Below are positions 1 to 7,969 of a DNA stretch of 19,186 nucleotides, piece after piece. This DNA is from Elusimicrobiota bacterium (lineage in GTDB: Bacteria; Elusimicrobiota; Elusimicrobia; FEN-1173): positions 265 through 19,450 of the forward strand of contig PMLF01000077.1 of the NCBI GenBank assembly GCA_003158755.1, written 5' to 3'. How positions within the stretch are numbered: position 1 is the first letter of the stretch; each line of letters opens with the position of its first letter. The position numbers were made by a program, and so were the translations under genes. Under the pieces are notes generated by a model. That model did not search any database. It saw nothing but the letters and a program-made list of their open reading frames with translations, and had not been told where the DNA came from.

Positions 1-291
1 GCCCGCGCGCTGGTCACCGATCCCCGCTATCTCTTGCTCGACGAGCCGTTCGTGGGGATCGATCCCCTGGCCGTGAACGACATCCAGGGCGTCCTGGGCG
101 ACCTGAAGAAGCGAGGACTCGGCCTCCTCGTCACCGATCACAACGTGCAGGCCACCCTCGAGATCGTCGACCGGGCCTACATCATCCATTCCGGCAAGAT
201 CCTGATCCAGGGCACCGCCCGCGAGCTCCTGAACTCCGCCGAAGCCCGGCGCCTCTACTTGGGCGAAAAATTCCGCATCGACCTGCAATAA
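1..291 (+). CDS. lptB: LPS export ABC transporter ATP-binding protein LptB (3' part)
   Basis: C-terminal 96 codons of an ABC ATPase; the 5' part lies outside the window. Visible in order are the Walker B stretch LLLDEP, the D-loop region GIDP and the H-loop in VTDHNV. The tail pattern RAYIIHSGKI...YLGEKF is characteristic of LptB, the cytoplasmic ATPase of the LptB2FGC complex that extracts LPS from the inner membrane. The DPLAV.DIQ stretch after the Walker B also fits LptB better than the related branched-chain amino-acid transporter ATPases (LivG/LivF), the main alternative. It ends in TAA. It is probably not part of the secretion operon, because a separate promoter-like region follows it. 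Confidence 0.9.
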   Translation, partial: ARALVTDPRYLLLDEPFVGIDPLAVNDIQGVLGDLKKRGLGLLVTDHNVQATLEIVDRAYIIHSGKILIQGTARELLNSAEARRLYLGEKFRIDLQ

Positions 292-341
292 GAACCCATT
301 AAACATTTAACCCTGCCGAACCATCCTTGGTCCGGATTTTG

Positions 342-373
342 TTGTTGCTCTCCACTTGGAGAGTAAGTATACT
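342..373 (+). promoter_or_regulatory. Putative MerR-type promoter with a dyad operator in a 20-bp spacer
   Basis: TTGTTG (342-347, weak -35) and TATACT (368-373, 5 of 6 to the -10 consensus) are 20 bp apart. The spacer holds a perfect 6+4+6 inverted repeat, CTCTCC-ACTT-GGAGAG (348-363), centred within about 2 bp of the spacer midpoint. Over-long 19-20 bp spacers with a central dyad are the hallmark of promoters that MerR-family proteins activate by DNA distortion, and a MerR-like gene starts 15 bp after the -10. Transcription would start near 380, leaving a leader of only about 8 nt and no clear Shine-Dalgarno sequence. The promoter elements are predicted only; the dyad is directly visible. 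Confidence 0.55.
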
Positions 374-387
374 GTGTTGGTTAAAAC

Positions 388-627
388 ATGAATATCAAGA
401 CGATCTATTTGGTTAAGGATCTGGCCCGAGCCACGGGCTATTCAGTCTACACGGTGGAATACTACCTAAAGATCGGGCTCATCCATGAATTCGGGCGGGG
501 GCCGGATACCGGATACAGATACTTCGACGAGCGAGCGGTTACAAAACTCGCGAAGATCCGCGTTCTGCGCAAAGAGGGGAAGACCATCAAGGAATTGCTG
601 AAAAGGTTTTCCGCCGTAAAATATTAG
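388..627 (+). CDS. Small MerR-family HTH regulator
   Basis: 79-residue protein that is almost only a MerR winged-helix DNA-binding domain. The helix-turn-helix covers about residues 7-32 (LARATGYSVYTVEYYLK), followed by the wing with the typical GYRYFDE motif (about 42-48) and a helix with the LRKEGKTIKEL pattern (about 60-70). Full-length MerR proteins carry a dimerisation coiled coil and an effector domain, both absent here, so no ligand can be inferred. It lies 50 bp upstream of the ExeA-like/gsp operon on the same strand, behind a MerR-like promoter dyad. Autoregulation and control of the secretion operon are reasonable inferences. The ATG at 388 is the first usable start and has only a poor ribosome site, so near-leaderless initiation is possible. 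Confidence 0.75.
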   Translation: MNIKTIYLVKDLARATGYSVYTVEYYLKIGLIHEFGRGPDTGYRYFDERAVTKLAKIRVLRKEGKTIKELLKRFSAVKY

Positions 628-677
628 AGGTCATTGAATCGAACTATTTTCCGTCGCTGGCTGCCGAGGACCGTGAC

Positions 678-1508
678 ATGGCTTACTATCAACTTCTGGG
701 TCTTAAGAAAGAGCCCTTCTCCATCAGTCCGGACCCGTCCTTCTTTTTCCGGTCCGGATCCCACACGCAGGCCCTCCAACGATTGGAGATACTCCTGCGG
801 CTCAAGCGGGGACTGGGCCTGATCCTGGGCGACGTGGGCACCGGGAAAACCACCCTCGGACGGGTGCTCGTCCGGGCCTTTCAGGACGAACCCAACGTCG
901 CGTTCCACATGATCCTGAACCCCGTCTTCCAATCCGAATTCCAATTCCTTGAATACCTGTGCAAGACGTTCCAGGTGACGTCTCCCCTGCGCTCGAGCAT
1001 GGACTGCATGGAGGCCCTCCAGAACCATCTCTATCGTCGGGGGGTCGAGGAGGGGAAAACGACGGTGCTCCTTATTGACGAGGGGCAGAATCTTTCGTCG
1101 TCCCTCATTGAAATCCTCCGTTCTCTCCTCAACTTCGAGACCAACGATTCTAAACTCCTCCAACTTGTGATCCTCGCGCAGATGGAGGCCCTGCCCCGGT
1201 TTCAGCGGATACGGAACTTCATGGACCGCGTGGCCCTCAAATACATCCTCAACCCTTTCGGTGAGGAGGAGACCCGGCGGATGATCCGGTTCCGCCTGGC
1301 GGAGGCCGGCGCCCGTTCCGAAGGCCCGCTCTTCACGGACGACGCGGTGCGCCTCATCCATTATCGGACGCAAGGGTACCCCCGCAAGATTAACCAACTT
1401 TGCCAGAAGGCGATGGAAGTCCTGGCCACCGGCGGTCGGCGCGTGGTCGACGTTGGAACGGTGAATGAGGTTTCGGCCGAGGTTTGCGAAGGCGTGGAGG
1501 AGGCCTGA
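678..1508 (+). CDS. exeA: ExeA/GspA-like AAA ATPase
   Basis: 276-residue AAA+ ATPase of the ExeA/MshM type. The N-terminus YYQLLGLKKEPF...PDP is the family signature. Walker A is GDVGTGKTT (residues 51-59) and Walker B is LLIDEGQ (131-137), followed by a helical lid region ending around YPRKINQLC (234-242). In Aeromonas, ExeA with ExeB helps place the GspD secretin through the peptidoglycan. That ExeA is about twice as long and carries a C-terminal peptidoglycan-binding domain. This copy stops after the ATPase domain, and no ExeB-like gene is visible. The start is supported by GAGGA at 666-670, 7 nt upstream of the ATG. Its TGA overlaps the gspC ATG by one base, so it belongs to the T2SS operon. 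Confidence 0.88.
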   Translation: MAYYQLLGLKKEPFSISPDPSFFFRSGSHTQALQRLEILLRLKRGLGLILGDVGTGKTTLGRVLVRAFQDEPNVAFHMILNPVFQSEFQFLEYLCKTFQVTSPLRSSMDCMEALQNHLYRRGVEEGKTTVLLIDEGQNLSSSLIEILRSLLNFETNDSKLLQLVILAQMEALPRFQRIRNFMDRVALKYILNPFGEEETRRMIRFRLAEAGARSEGPLFTDDAVRLIHYRTQGYPRKINQLCQKAMEVLATGGRRVVDVGTVNEVSAEVCEGVEEA

Positions 1509-2128
1509 TGGAAAAGACGCCGGAGGCGCGCCTTCTCGAACTGATCAAGGGTGGAGGGACGCCCCGCCGATCTGAACGTTTTCGGACCCTAGGGAAACAG
1601 TTTCGAGCGGCGGTTGCTCGGTTTAAGTCTTCGACGTCCGGCCTCTCTTCTTGGCAGCTTTCCAATCGCGTTCTTCTCGTCGTTTTATTATTTCTTTCGG
1701 CGGGAGCTCTCCGGTCCTGGTTCGCGAGGCCCGTTAACGTGTCGGACGTATCTGTCTCCGCCGCTGAATCGGAATCGGCCGACGAAACGCCCCTGGGTGC
1801 TTCCGGCGCAACCCTTCGAGAGTTGACCTCCCGGAACCTTTTCCGTTCCCTCATCGCTCCTTCGGCGCCGACGGCGGCGGCCAAACCCGCCGCTCCGGTT
1901 TCGGCGCCTCCGCCGCCCAAGCCCCCATTGAGCCAGCGGGCCGGATATTTAAGGCTGACCGGCATCATCGCCGGGGACACCCTCCAAGCCGTGATCGAGG
2001 ACAAGAAGAAAAATACCACCCGTTATGTCTCGGGGGGCGACGATTTGGATGAGTTTCACGTTGAAAAGGTCCTGCCCGACCGAGTCATCCTATCCTCGGA
2101 CGGCGAAACGCTGGAGCTAACACTGTGA
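1508..2128 (+). CDS. gspC: T2SS inner-membrane protein GspC-like
   Basis: 206 residues with GspC layout: a basic cytoplasmic N-terminus (1-52), one membrane helix (about 53-70), a periplasmic linker containing SRNLF (108-112), an Ala/Pro-rich stretch (119-141) and a C-terminal beta domain like the GspC homology region (about 146-206). GspC links the inner-membrane platform to the periplasmic N domains of the GspD secretin. There is no PDZ or coiled-coil domain after the HR region, so it is shorter than enterobacterial GspC. I chose the ATG that overlaps the preceding stop (TGATG); an in-frame ATG 24 nt further upstream would lie inside the ATPase gene. The family call rests on topology and on position just before gspD, because sequence similarity is weak. 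Confidence 0.75.
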   Translation: MEKTPEARLLELIKGGGTPRRSERFRTLGKQFRAAVARFKSSTSGLSSWQLSNRVLLVVLLFLSAGALRSWFARPVNVSDVSVSAAESESADETPLGASGATLRELTSRNLFRSLIAPSAPTAAAKPAAPVSAPPPPKPPLSQRAGYLRLTGIIAGDTLQAVIEDKKKNTTRYVSGGDDLDEFHVEKVLPDRVILSSDGETLELTL

Positions 2129-2138
2129 AGGAGCGACT

Positions 2139-4022
2139 ATGATCCGCAACGTATCGTTTGCCGCGCTTATTCTTTCCGCCCCTCTATTATGTGCGGCGGA
2201 AAACAATTCCCCCGGGTCTTTCACCGCAACGACGTCCACCGCGCCGGCGATCGCCCCCTCGTCGTCTTTCCCGTTGCTCCCCTTTGACTCCCCGTCCGCC
2301 ACTTCTCCCGTCTCATCGACCATCTCCACCGCTCCCGTGACCACCCTCTCCCCGATCAATCAACCGATTTTTAACTCCCCGCCGGCGCGTATGGACCTTC
2401 CGGCCTCCTCGTCGGCAACGGCAGCCGTTCCGTCTCCCAAAGAGGCGCCCCAGGGGGCCCCCGAACTGTTTTCGGCCAAGATCACCCGGAAAACGGTTTC
2501 TCTGGACCTTAAAGATATGGATGTGGTGGAGGTCCTCAAGCTCCTCTCCAAACAAAGCGGCACGAACATCGTCGTCGGTAAAAATGTCTCCGGCAAAGTC
2601 ACCCTTTTCCTGACGAACGTGGATTTTTGGGAGTCCTTGACCACCATTTTGGAGACGAGGGAACTGGCCTACGTCAAGGAGGGAAACCTGGTGCGGGTCA
2701 TCACCGCCGCGGACTATGAAAAAAGTTACGGCGCCCCCTTCGACGAAAAAGCCGAGACGCAAACTTTCACCTTCAAGCACATCAAGGCCAAGTCCGCCAA
2801 GGACGTGCTGGAGCCCCAAAAAAGCAAGGTGGGGAGTTTGGTGGTCAATGAAATCACCAACACCCTCATCATCAAGGAATCTCCGGACCAACTCGCCCGC
2901 TTTGAAAATATGCTCCACGAGATGGACGTGCCCGTTGAGACGCGAGTCTTCGCCTTGAGCCACGGGTCCGTCGACGACCTTCTAGCCAAGGTCCAACCCC
3001 TGGTGAGCAAGGACTACGGCTCGATCCAGACGGACAAGCGGTCCAACACGTTGGTCGTCACCGACAACCTTACCCGCTTGGCGGAGATATCCGCCGTGGT
3101 CAAAGCCTTCGACGTCCGTGAGAGGGCCGTCCTGATCGAGGCCAAGATCGTCCAGGTGGTCCTGGGCGACCATTACCAATTCGGCATCAACTGGGAAAGG
3201 GCCTTCCAGTACAACCGGACCGGGGGAAACTCCTATTCCGGCGGCGCCGTGTTCAACACCGACTCCCAACTCGTCCCCCTCCAAGCCTACGGAGGGGCTC
3301 CCGTCACCGGCGCGAGCGCGGGGGCCGCGAAACTCTCCGGGATCACCGCCAGCCTCACGGCGTTGACGGGCATCCAGGTGGCGGGCGCGCTCAACTTCCT
3401 CCAGACGGTGGGGAACACGAAGATCCTCTCTTCGCCCCGCATCGTCGCCCTCAACGGGCAGGAGTCCAAGATCCTCGTGGGAACCAAGCAGGCGTACGTC
3501 ACCACCACCGTGCTTTCGCCCGGCGGCGGCGCGACGGTGACCACCACGGAGCAGATCAACTTCGTGGACGTGGGCGTGAAGCTCTTCGTGACGCCCGTGA
3601 TCGGGGAGGACGGTTTCATCACCCTCAAGGTCAAGCCCGAGGTGAGCAGCGTGGATTCCACGATAACGACCGCCGAGGGGAACACCGTACCCATCGTGCG
3701 GGTGTCCCAAGCCGAAACCAGCCTCGTTGTCAAAGACGGCGTGACCGTCATCATTGGCGGTTTGATCGAAGACAGCAAGGTGGACACGAAGTCCGGAATT
3801 CCGATCCTCTCGCAAATTCCGATCCTTGGAATCCCCTTCCGCTCCCAGGACACCAACAACCAAAAAACGGAGTTGGTGATTTTCCTGACTCCAAAGATCG
3901 TGGACGGAGAGGCCAGCTCTCCCGAAGCGCAGGACTACCTCCCCAAGAAAGATTGGCCTCCGGACCTGCCCAAGAAAAAGCCGGGGTTTTGGCAGCGACT
4001 CTTCGGGAGCAAGGACGCCTGA
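2139..4022 (+). CDS. gspD: T2SS outer-membrane secretin GspD
   Basis: 627-residue secretin that forms the outer-membrane channel. Residues 1-21 are a Sec signal peptide (LILSAPLLCAA). Residues about 22-110 are a Ser/Thr/Pro/Ala-rich low-complexity linker, which is unusual before the first domain. An N0/STN domain follows (about 113-190, SLDLKDMDVVEVLKLLS), then two N1-type ring domains (about 205-265 and 267-325), and the secretin core (about 328-590) with VLIEAKIVQV, a gate region and VKDGVTVIIGGLI...IPILSQIPILG. The tail is basic and proline-rich (KKKPGFWQRLFG). Only two N1-type domains are seen, against three in typical GspD, so its N-terminal layout approaches PilQ/MshL. GAAGGAG at 2127-2133 precedes the ATG. 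Confidence 0.92.
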   Translation: MIRNVSFAALILSAPLLCAAENNSPGSFTATTSTAPAIAPSSSFPLLPFDSPSATSPVSSTISTAPVTTLSPINQPIFNSPPARMDLPASSSATAAVPSPKEAPQGAPELFSAKITRKTVSLDLKDMDVVEVLKLLSKQSGTNIVVGKNVSGKVTLFLTNVDFWESLTTILETRELAYVKEGNLVRVITAADYEKSYGAPFDEKAETQTFTFKHIKAKSAKDVLEPQKSKVGSLVVNEITNTLIIKESPDQLARFENMLHEMDVPVETRVFALSHGSVDDLLAKVQPLVSKDYGSIQTDKRSNTLVVTDNLTRLAEISAVVKAFDVRERAVLIEAKIVQVVLGDHYQFGINWERAFQYNRTGGNSYSGGAVFNTDSQLVPLQAYGGAPVTGASAGAAKLSGITASLTALTGIQVAGALNFLQTVGNTKILSSPRIVALNGQESKILVGTKQAYVTTTVLSPGGGATVTTTEQINFVDVGVKLFVTPVIGEDGFITLKVKPEVSSVDSTITTAEGNTVPIVRVSQAETSLVVKDGVTVIIGGLIEDSKVDTKSGIPILSQIPILGIPFRSQDTNNQKTELVIFLTPKIVDGEASSPEAQDYLPKKDWPPDLPKKKPGFWQRLFGSKDA

Positions 4023-5518
4023 TGTCTCTGACGATCGATCCGGAGGCCATCAAGGAGGTATCGGCCCGGGTGGCTACTCACTATCACCTGATGCCCTTGG
4101 GCTATCGGGGAAACGTCCTGCGCGTGGCTCTGCCCCCGCCGGTGGAGGCGAGCCTCCTGGACGAGTTGCGGGTCGTGCTGCGGCGCGACGTGTCGGCCGA
4201 GTCCGCTCCGCCGGAGGAGATCGAAAAGGCCATCAAGGAACACTACGGCATCGGCGCCGCGACTCTGGAAACGCTCGCCGGGAGGGACGCCGCCTCGGAA
4301 GAATCCTCCGCTGCGGTGGTCGCCGACGACGACCTGGAGGGCGCCCGGGACGCCTCGGTCGTGAAACTCGTCAACCAGATCTTCCTGGAAGCTTACCAGT
4401 CCCGCGCGACGGACATCCACTTGGAGCCCTACGCCGACGAATTCCACGTGCGCTACCGCATCGATGGGATCCTCTACGACGCGAAGTTCTCCGACTCGCT
4501 CAAGCGGCACCAGTCGGCCGTGATCTCGCGCGTCAAGATCATGGCGGACCTCTCCATCGCCGAGAAACGCCTGCCTCAGGACGGCCGCATCCGGGTGCGC
4601 GTGGAGGGGAAAGATTTGGACATGCGCGTGTCGACCCTCCCCACGCCCTTCGGCGAAGGGATCGTCATCCGGCTTCTCACCAGCCGCCAACTTTTGGACC
4701 TTCGCCATCTTGGATTCGCCCAAGAGGATTTGTCGACGCTGGAATCCTTTTTAAAGCTCCCCCACGGCGTCATCTTCCTGACGGGCCCGACGGGGAGCGG
4801 CAAGACGACGACCCTTTATTCTTTTTTGAGCCTCCTCAACACCTCCGAGCACAAGATCATCACCATGGAAGACCCTATCGAGTACCAGCTCAAGGGCATC
4901 ACCCAGGTCCAGGTGAACCCAAAGATCGGCCTCACCTTCGCGGCGGGCCTGCGTTCCATGCTCCGGCACGACCCGGACATCATGATGGTGGGCGAGGTCC
5001 GCGATTTGGAAACCGCCGAGATCACGATCCGCGTCGCCCTGACCGGACACCTGGTTTTCTCCACGCTCCACACCAACGACGCGGCGTCGGCGGCGACGCG
5101 GCTCCTTGATTTGGGATTGGAGCCCTACCTGGTCTCCTCGTCGGTCCTGTGCCTGATCGCCCAACGGCTGGTGCGGCTGGTCTGCGACTCCTGCCGGCGG
5201 GAGCGGCCGGTGACGCCCGAGCTGCGGGCCGAGTTCGGGATCGACCCGGCGGCCCCCGCGGGACCCTTGTTCGAGGGGAAAGGCTGCGAGGCATGCAAGG
5301 GCACGGGGTTCCGCGGCCGCACGGTGATCTACGAGATGCTCCCCATCACCAACGACATCCGCGCCCTCGTCATGTCCCGCGCCCCCGCCAATTTGATCCA
5401 AGAAAAAGCCGTGGCCCAGGGCATGAAGACGCTTCGGCGCAGCGGCTGGGAAAAGGTTTCTCGGGGCCTCACCACGCCCGAGGAAGTCCTGCGCGTGACC
5501 CTGCGGGAGACCGCGTGA
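4022..5518 (+). CDS. gspE: T2SS assembly ATPase GspE
   Basis: 498-residue cytoplasmic ATPase that powers pseudopilus assembly. Order: an N-terminal GspE-N-like region (1-100), a PAS-like N2 region with RATDIHLEPY (128-137), Walker A GPTGSGKT (255-262), Asp box TMEDPIEY (281-288), Walker B in DPDIMMVGEVRD (317-328) and His box TGHLVFSTLHTNDA (341-354). A tetracysteine zinc motif has C388/C391 and C422/C425, typical of GspE rather than PilT. Every catalytic box looks intact. The ATG overlaps the gspD stop by one base. An in-frame ATG 69 nt upstream lies within gspD and is unlikely to be used. The main alternative, PilB, is disfavoured by the operon order. Confidence 0.95.
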   Translation: MSLTIDPEAIKEVSARVATHYHLMPLGYRGNVLRVALPPPVEASLLDELRVVLRRDVSAESAPPEEIEKAIKEHYGIGAATLETLAGRDAASEESSAAVVADDDLEGARDASVVKLVNQIFLEAYQSRATDIHLEPYADEFHVRYRIDGILYDAKFSDSLKRHQSAVISRVKIMADLSIAEKRLPQDGRIRVRVEGKDLDMRVSTLPTPFGEGIVIRLLTSRQLLDLRHLGFAQEDLSTLESFLKLPHGVIFLTGPTGSGKTTTLYSFLSLLNTSEHKIITMEDPIEYQLKGITQVQVNPKIGLTFAAGLRSMLRHDPDIMMVGEVRDLETAEITIRVALTGHLVFSTLHTNDAASAATRLLDLGLEPYLVSSSVLCLIAQRLVRLVCDSCRRERPVTPELRAEFGIDPAAPAGPLFEGKGCEACKGTGFRGRTVIYEMLPITNDIRALVMSRAPANLIQEKAVAQGMKTLRRSGWEKVSRGLTTPEEVLRVTLRETA

Positions 5519-6726
5519 CCACCTACGCCTACCGCGCCAAGGAAGGACCGGGGAAGACCGTCGAGGGACTGCTGGAAGCCGAAACCCGCGCCCTGGCCCT
5601 CGACAAGTTGGCCCGCCAAGGGCTGACGCCCATACGGGTGGAGGAACGGTCCCCGTCGGCGGGCGGCGGTGGTCTTGCCTTCCTCAAGCGCGTGCCGGCC
5701 AAGGACGTGACGCTCTTGACAAGGCAGCTCTCCGATTTGCTCGAGTCCGGGGTGCCCCTCCTCAAATCCCTCCGGATCGTCCGCGGCCAGACGCATCATC
5801 CCCGGCTGGCCCGCGTCCTGGGCGAAGTGGTCACGGCCGTGGAAGGTGGGTCGCCTTTGTCGGAGGCGATGGCTCGGCACCGGGACCTGTTCGGCCCTTT
5901 GCAGGCCGCCCTGGTGCGGGTGGGGGAATCCGCCGGAGTCCTGGGGCCGGCCCTGGCGCGCCTGTCGGAATTTTCGGAGCAGGCCGAGGAACTCCGCACG
6001 CGGGTGCGCACGGCCCTCATCTACCCGCTCCTCATCGCCTGTGTCGGAGCCCTCACGGTTGTCTTCCTCATGCTTTTCGTCGTGCCCAAATTGGCGGGTA
6101 TGTTTTCCGACATGGGACAGCCCCTGCCGATGGTGACCCGCGTCCTCCTGGGGGTGAGCGGGTTCCTCTTAGGACCCGGCGGCCTGTTCACGCTCGTCCT
6201 GATCCCCGTGGCGGTCCTCCTCGTCAAGAAAGCCCTCTCCGGGGAAAAGGCTCGCGCGCGGCTGGACCGGCTCCTCTTCCGAATCCCCTTGTGGGGGAAT
6301 GTGGCGCGGCAGGTCGCGGTGGCGCGTTTCGCTCGGACGCTGGCCACGCTCCTGGGCGGCGGCGTCCCCATCTTGGACGCCTTGAAAAGCGCCGCCGAGG
6401 CCGTCGGCCACGGCTCGCTCCGCGAGCAGGTCCTTTCCGTCGCCGCCCTGGTGCGTGAGGGCGCGCCCCTTTCCGAGAGCCTGCGACGGATGCCGGATTT
6501 TCCGCCCTACCTCTGCCAGATGATCGCCGTGGGCGAGGAGGGGAACATTTTGGAGAAGTCCCTGCAGAAGGTCGCCGGCACCTATGAACGGGAAGCCGAC
6601 CGCGCCATGAAGGTCATGACGTCGCTCCTGGAACCCGCCATGATCCTGGGCGTGGGGAGCGTGATCGGCGTGATCGTGATCGCGCTCTTGTTGCCCATTT
6701 TCCAAATTACGGCTTTCGTCAAATGA
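5515..6726 (+). CDS. gspF: T2SS inner-membrane platform protein GspF
   Basis: 403 residues with two T2SSF repeats (about 66-189 and 269-391). The first repeat has LLTRQLSDLLESGVPLLKSL and the second has the matching RFARTLATLLGGGVPILDAL. Membrane segments lie at about 168-190, 208-237 and 373-396. GspF is the polytopic platform protein that works with GspE, GspL and GspM to insert pseudopilins. The start is GTG at 5515, overlapping the gspE stop by 4 nt (GTGA). The resulting N-terminus, MTTYAYRAKE, is the standard GspF beginning. The reading frame is open for another 366 nt upstream, but that stretch is a shadow of gspE. Confidence 0.95.
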   Translation: MTTYAYRAKEGPGKTVEGLLEAETRALALDKLARQGLTPIRVEERSPSAGGGGLAFLKRVPAKDVTLLTRQLSDLLESGVPLLKSLRIVRGQTHHPRLARVLGEVVTAVEGGSPLSEAMARHRDLFGPLQAALVRVGESAGVLGPALARLSEFSEQAEELRTRVRTALIYPLLIACVGALTVVFLMLFVVPKLAGMFSDMGQPLPMVTRVLLGVSGFLLGPGGLFTLVLIPVAVLLVKKALSGEKARARLDRLLFRIPLWGNVARQVAVARFARTLATLLGGGVPILDALKSAAEAVGHGSLREQVLSVAALVREGAPLSESLRRMPDFPPYLCQMIAVGEEGNILEKSLQKVAGTYEREADRAMKVMTSLLEPAMILGVGSVIGVIVIALLLPIFQITAFVK

Positions 6727-6737
6727 GAGGAATGCCC

Positions 6738-7151
6738 ATGCGAAATGAAAAAGGTTTCACGCTGATCGAGATGCTGTTGGTGGTCATCATCCTTTCCACT
6801 CTGGCGGCGATGATCGTTCCGCGCTTCGCCGGACGGTCCGAGGAAGCCAAAGTCGCGGCCGCCCGGGCCGATATCCACGCCCACCTCGGGAGCGCGCTGG
6901 ACCTTTATGAACTGGACAACGGAATTTTTCCCGCGTCCCTCGACGCGCTCCTGACCGATCCCGGAAATGCCAAGAAGTGGCGCGGGCCCTACTTGAAGCA
7001 AAGGAAAAACTTGAACGACCCCTGGGACCGTCCTTATCAATACCGATGCCCCGGGACCCACAATCCGGACTATGACCTGTCCTCCTCCGGTCCCGACGGA
7101 CAAGACGGGACGGCGGACGATATCACGAATTGGAACGATGACAAAAAATAA
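6738..7151 (+). CDS. gspG: T2SS major pseudopilin GspG
   Basis: 137-residue major pseudopilin. The prepilin leader MRNEKG is followed by FTLIEMLLVVIILSTLAAMIVP with Glu at mature position +5, so the predicted cleavage is G6/F7. The C-terminus shows GspG hallmarks: RGPYL, DPWDRPYQY and a GPDGQDGTADDITNW segment matching the calcium-binding loop of the family. Three in-frame ATGs (6723, 6732, 6738) are possible. The third is preferred because GAGAGGA (6725-6731) lies 6 nt upstream and gives the normal 6-residue leader. It ends 14 nt inside gspH. Confidence 0.94.
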   Translation: MRNEKGFTLIEMLLVVIILSTLAAMIVPRFAGRSEEAKVAAARADIHAHLGSALDLYELDNGIFPASLDALLTDPGNAKKWRGPYLKQRKNLNDPWDRPYQYRCPGTHNPDYDLSSSGPDGQDGTADDITNWNDDKK

Positions 7152-7602
7152 CGGCTTCACGCTGATCGAGCTGGTCTTCGTCGTTTTGGTCCTGGGGATC
7201 CTGACGGGCATGGCGGCTCCCGTTTTCCGTCGCTCCTATCGCCGGTTGGGGTTGGAAGCGGCGTCCTGGACCCTCACTTCCAGCCTCTCCTACGCCCGCG
7301 AGCGGGCGATCATGGAACGCGTTCCAGTCCGCGTCGTCTTCGATGAGCAAGAAGGGACATGGAGGCTTGCGACCCTGGAAGCGGGGCAATTCATGGACCG
7401 CCGCGACCGGTGGGCCAGGGCCCACCGCTTGTCCAACGGTTTATCTTTCAAGACGCCGCCCCCCTTCGTGACTTTCTATCCGGACGGCACCGCCGACGCG
7501 GCTTCCGTTGACATCGTTTCCCTTGGAGAAAACATTTGCCGGCTCCAAGTAGACCCGCTCCTCGGGCGCGCCACGGCGGAAGAGGTCGCGAATGCGGGAT
7601 AA
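7138..7602 (+). CDS. gspH: T2SS minor pseudopilin GspH
   Basis: 154-residue minor pseudopilin. The leader MTKNNG is followed by FTLIELVFVVLVLGILTGMAAP with Glu at +5. The following ASWTLTSSLSYARERAIMERVPV pattern is the GspH/FimT region. It is thought to sit near the pseudopilus tip. The ATG at 7138 overlaps the gspG end by 14 nt. The frame is open further upstream, but only this start gives a prepilin leader. It overlaps gspI by 11 nt. Confidence 0.9.
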   Translation: MTKNNGFTLIELVFVVLVLGILTGMAAPVFRRSYRRLGLEAASWTLTSSLSYARERAIMERVPVRVVFDEQEGTWRLATLEAGQFMDRRDRWARAHRLSNGLSFKTPPPFVTFYPDGTADAASVDIVSLGENICRLQVDPLLGRATAEEVANAG

Positions 7603-7969
7603 CAAAGGCGTCCTATTGATCGAAACGCTCCTGGCCGTGACGATCCTATCGGCGGGACTGATCGTCCTGTTGGAGGCCTCCATGGCTGGGCTCAGGGCGG
7701 GCGCCGAAGCCGGGGATCAGTATCGCGCCTCCCTCATCGTCGAGCGCCGCGCGTGGGAACTGGAAACCGCCGGGAAAGCCGACGCTTTCGGCGGAGAAGC
7801 CGAGGATCCCTCGCTGGGGCCCGTAGCCTGGTCCGCCGAGCAAAAAGAGGTTCCCACGTTGACACCCGACCGCGTTCCCGGCTGGCAATGCTGGAACGTC
7901 TCCGTCTCGTGGAACCGCCGCGGACGGGCGAACAACCTGGTCTTGCCCGTGGGGTTGCCCAAACCGTGA
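7592..7969 (+). CDS. gspI: T2SS minor pseudopilin GspI
   Basis: 125-residue minor pseudopilin with leader MRDNKG and mature start VLLIETLLAVTILSAGLIVL. Glu is at +5, but the first mature residue is Val instead of the usual Phe. The ETLLA(V)xxxL pattern is typical of GspI, the pseudopilin that nucleates the GspI-J-K tip complex. The position between gspH and gspJ confirms the assignment. It overlaps gspH by 11 nt and gspJ by 4 nt. Confidence 0.9.
   Translation: MRDNKGVLLIETLLAVTILSAGLIVLLEASMAGLRAGAEAGDQYRASLIVERRAWELETAGKADAFGGEAEDPSLGPVAWSAEQKEVPTLTPDRVPGWQCWNVSVSWNRRGRANNLVLPVGLPKP

Noticed and set aside
348..363. CTCTCC-ACTT-GGAGAG as the lptB terminator
   Set aside because: The stem is only 6 bp and no T run follows. 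Its central position in the promoter spacer fits an operator better.
2982..3863. 293-codon minus-strand frame over gspD
   Set aside because: Antisense to clear secretin motifs, with no recognisable product.
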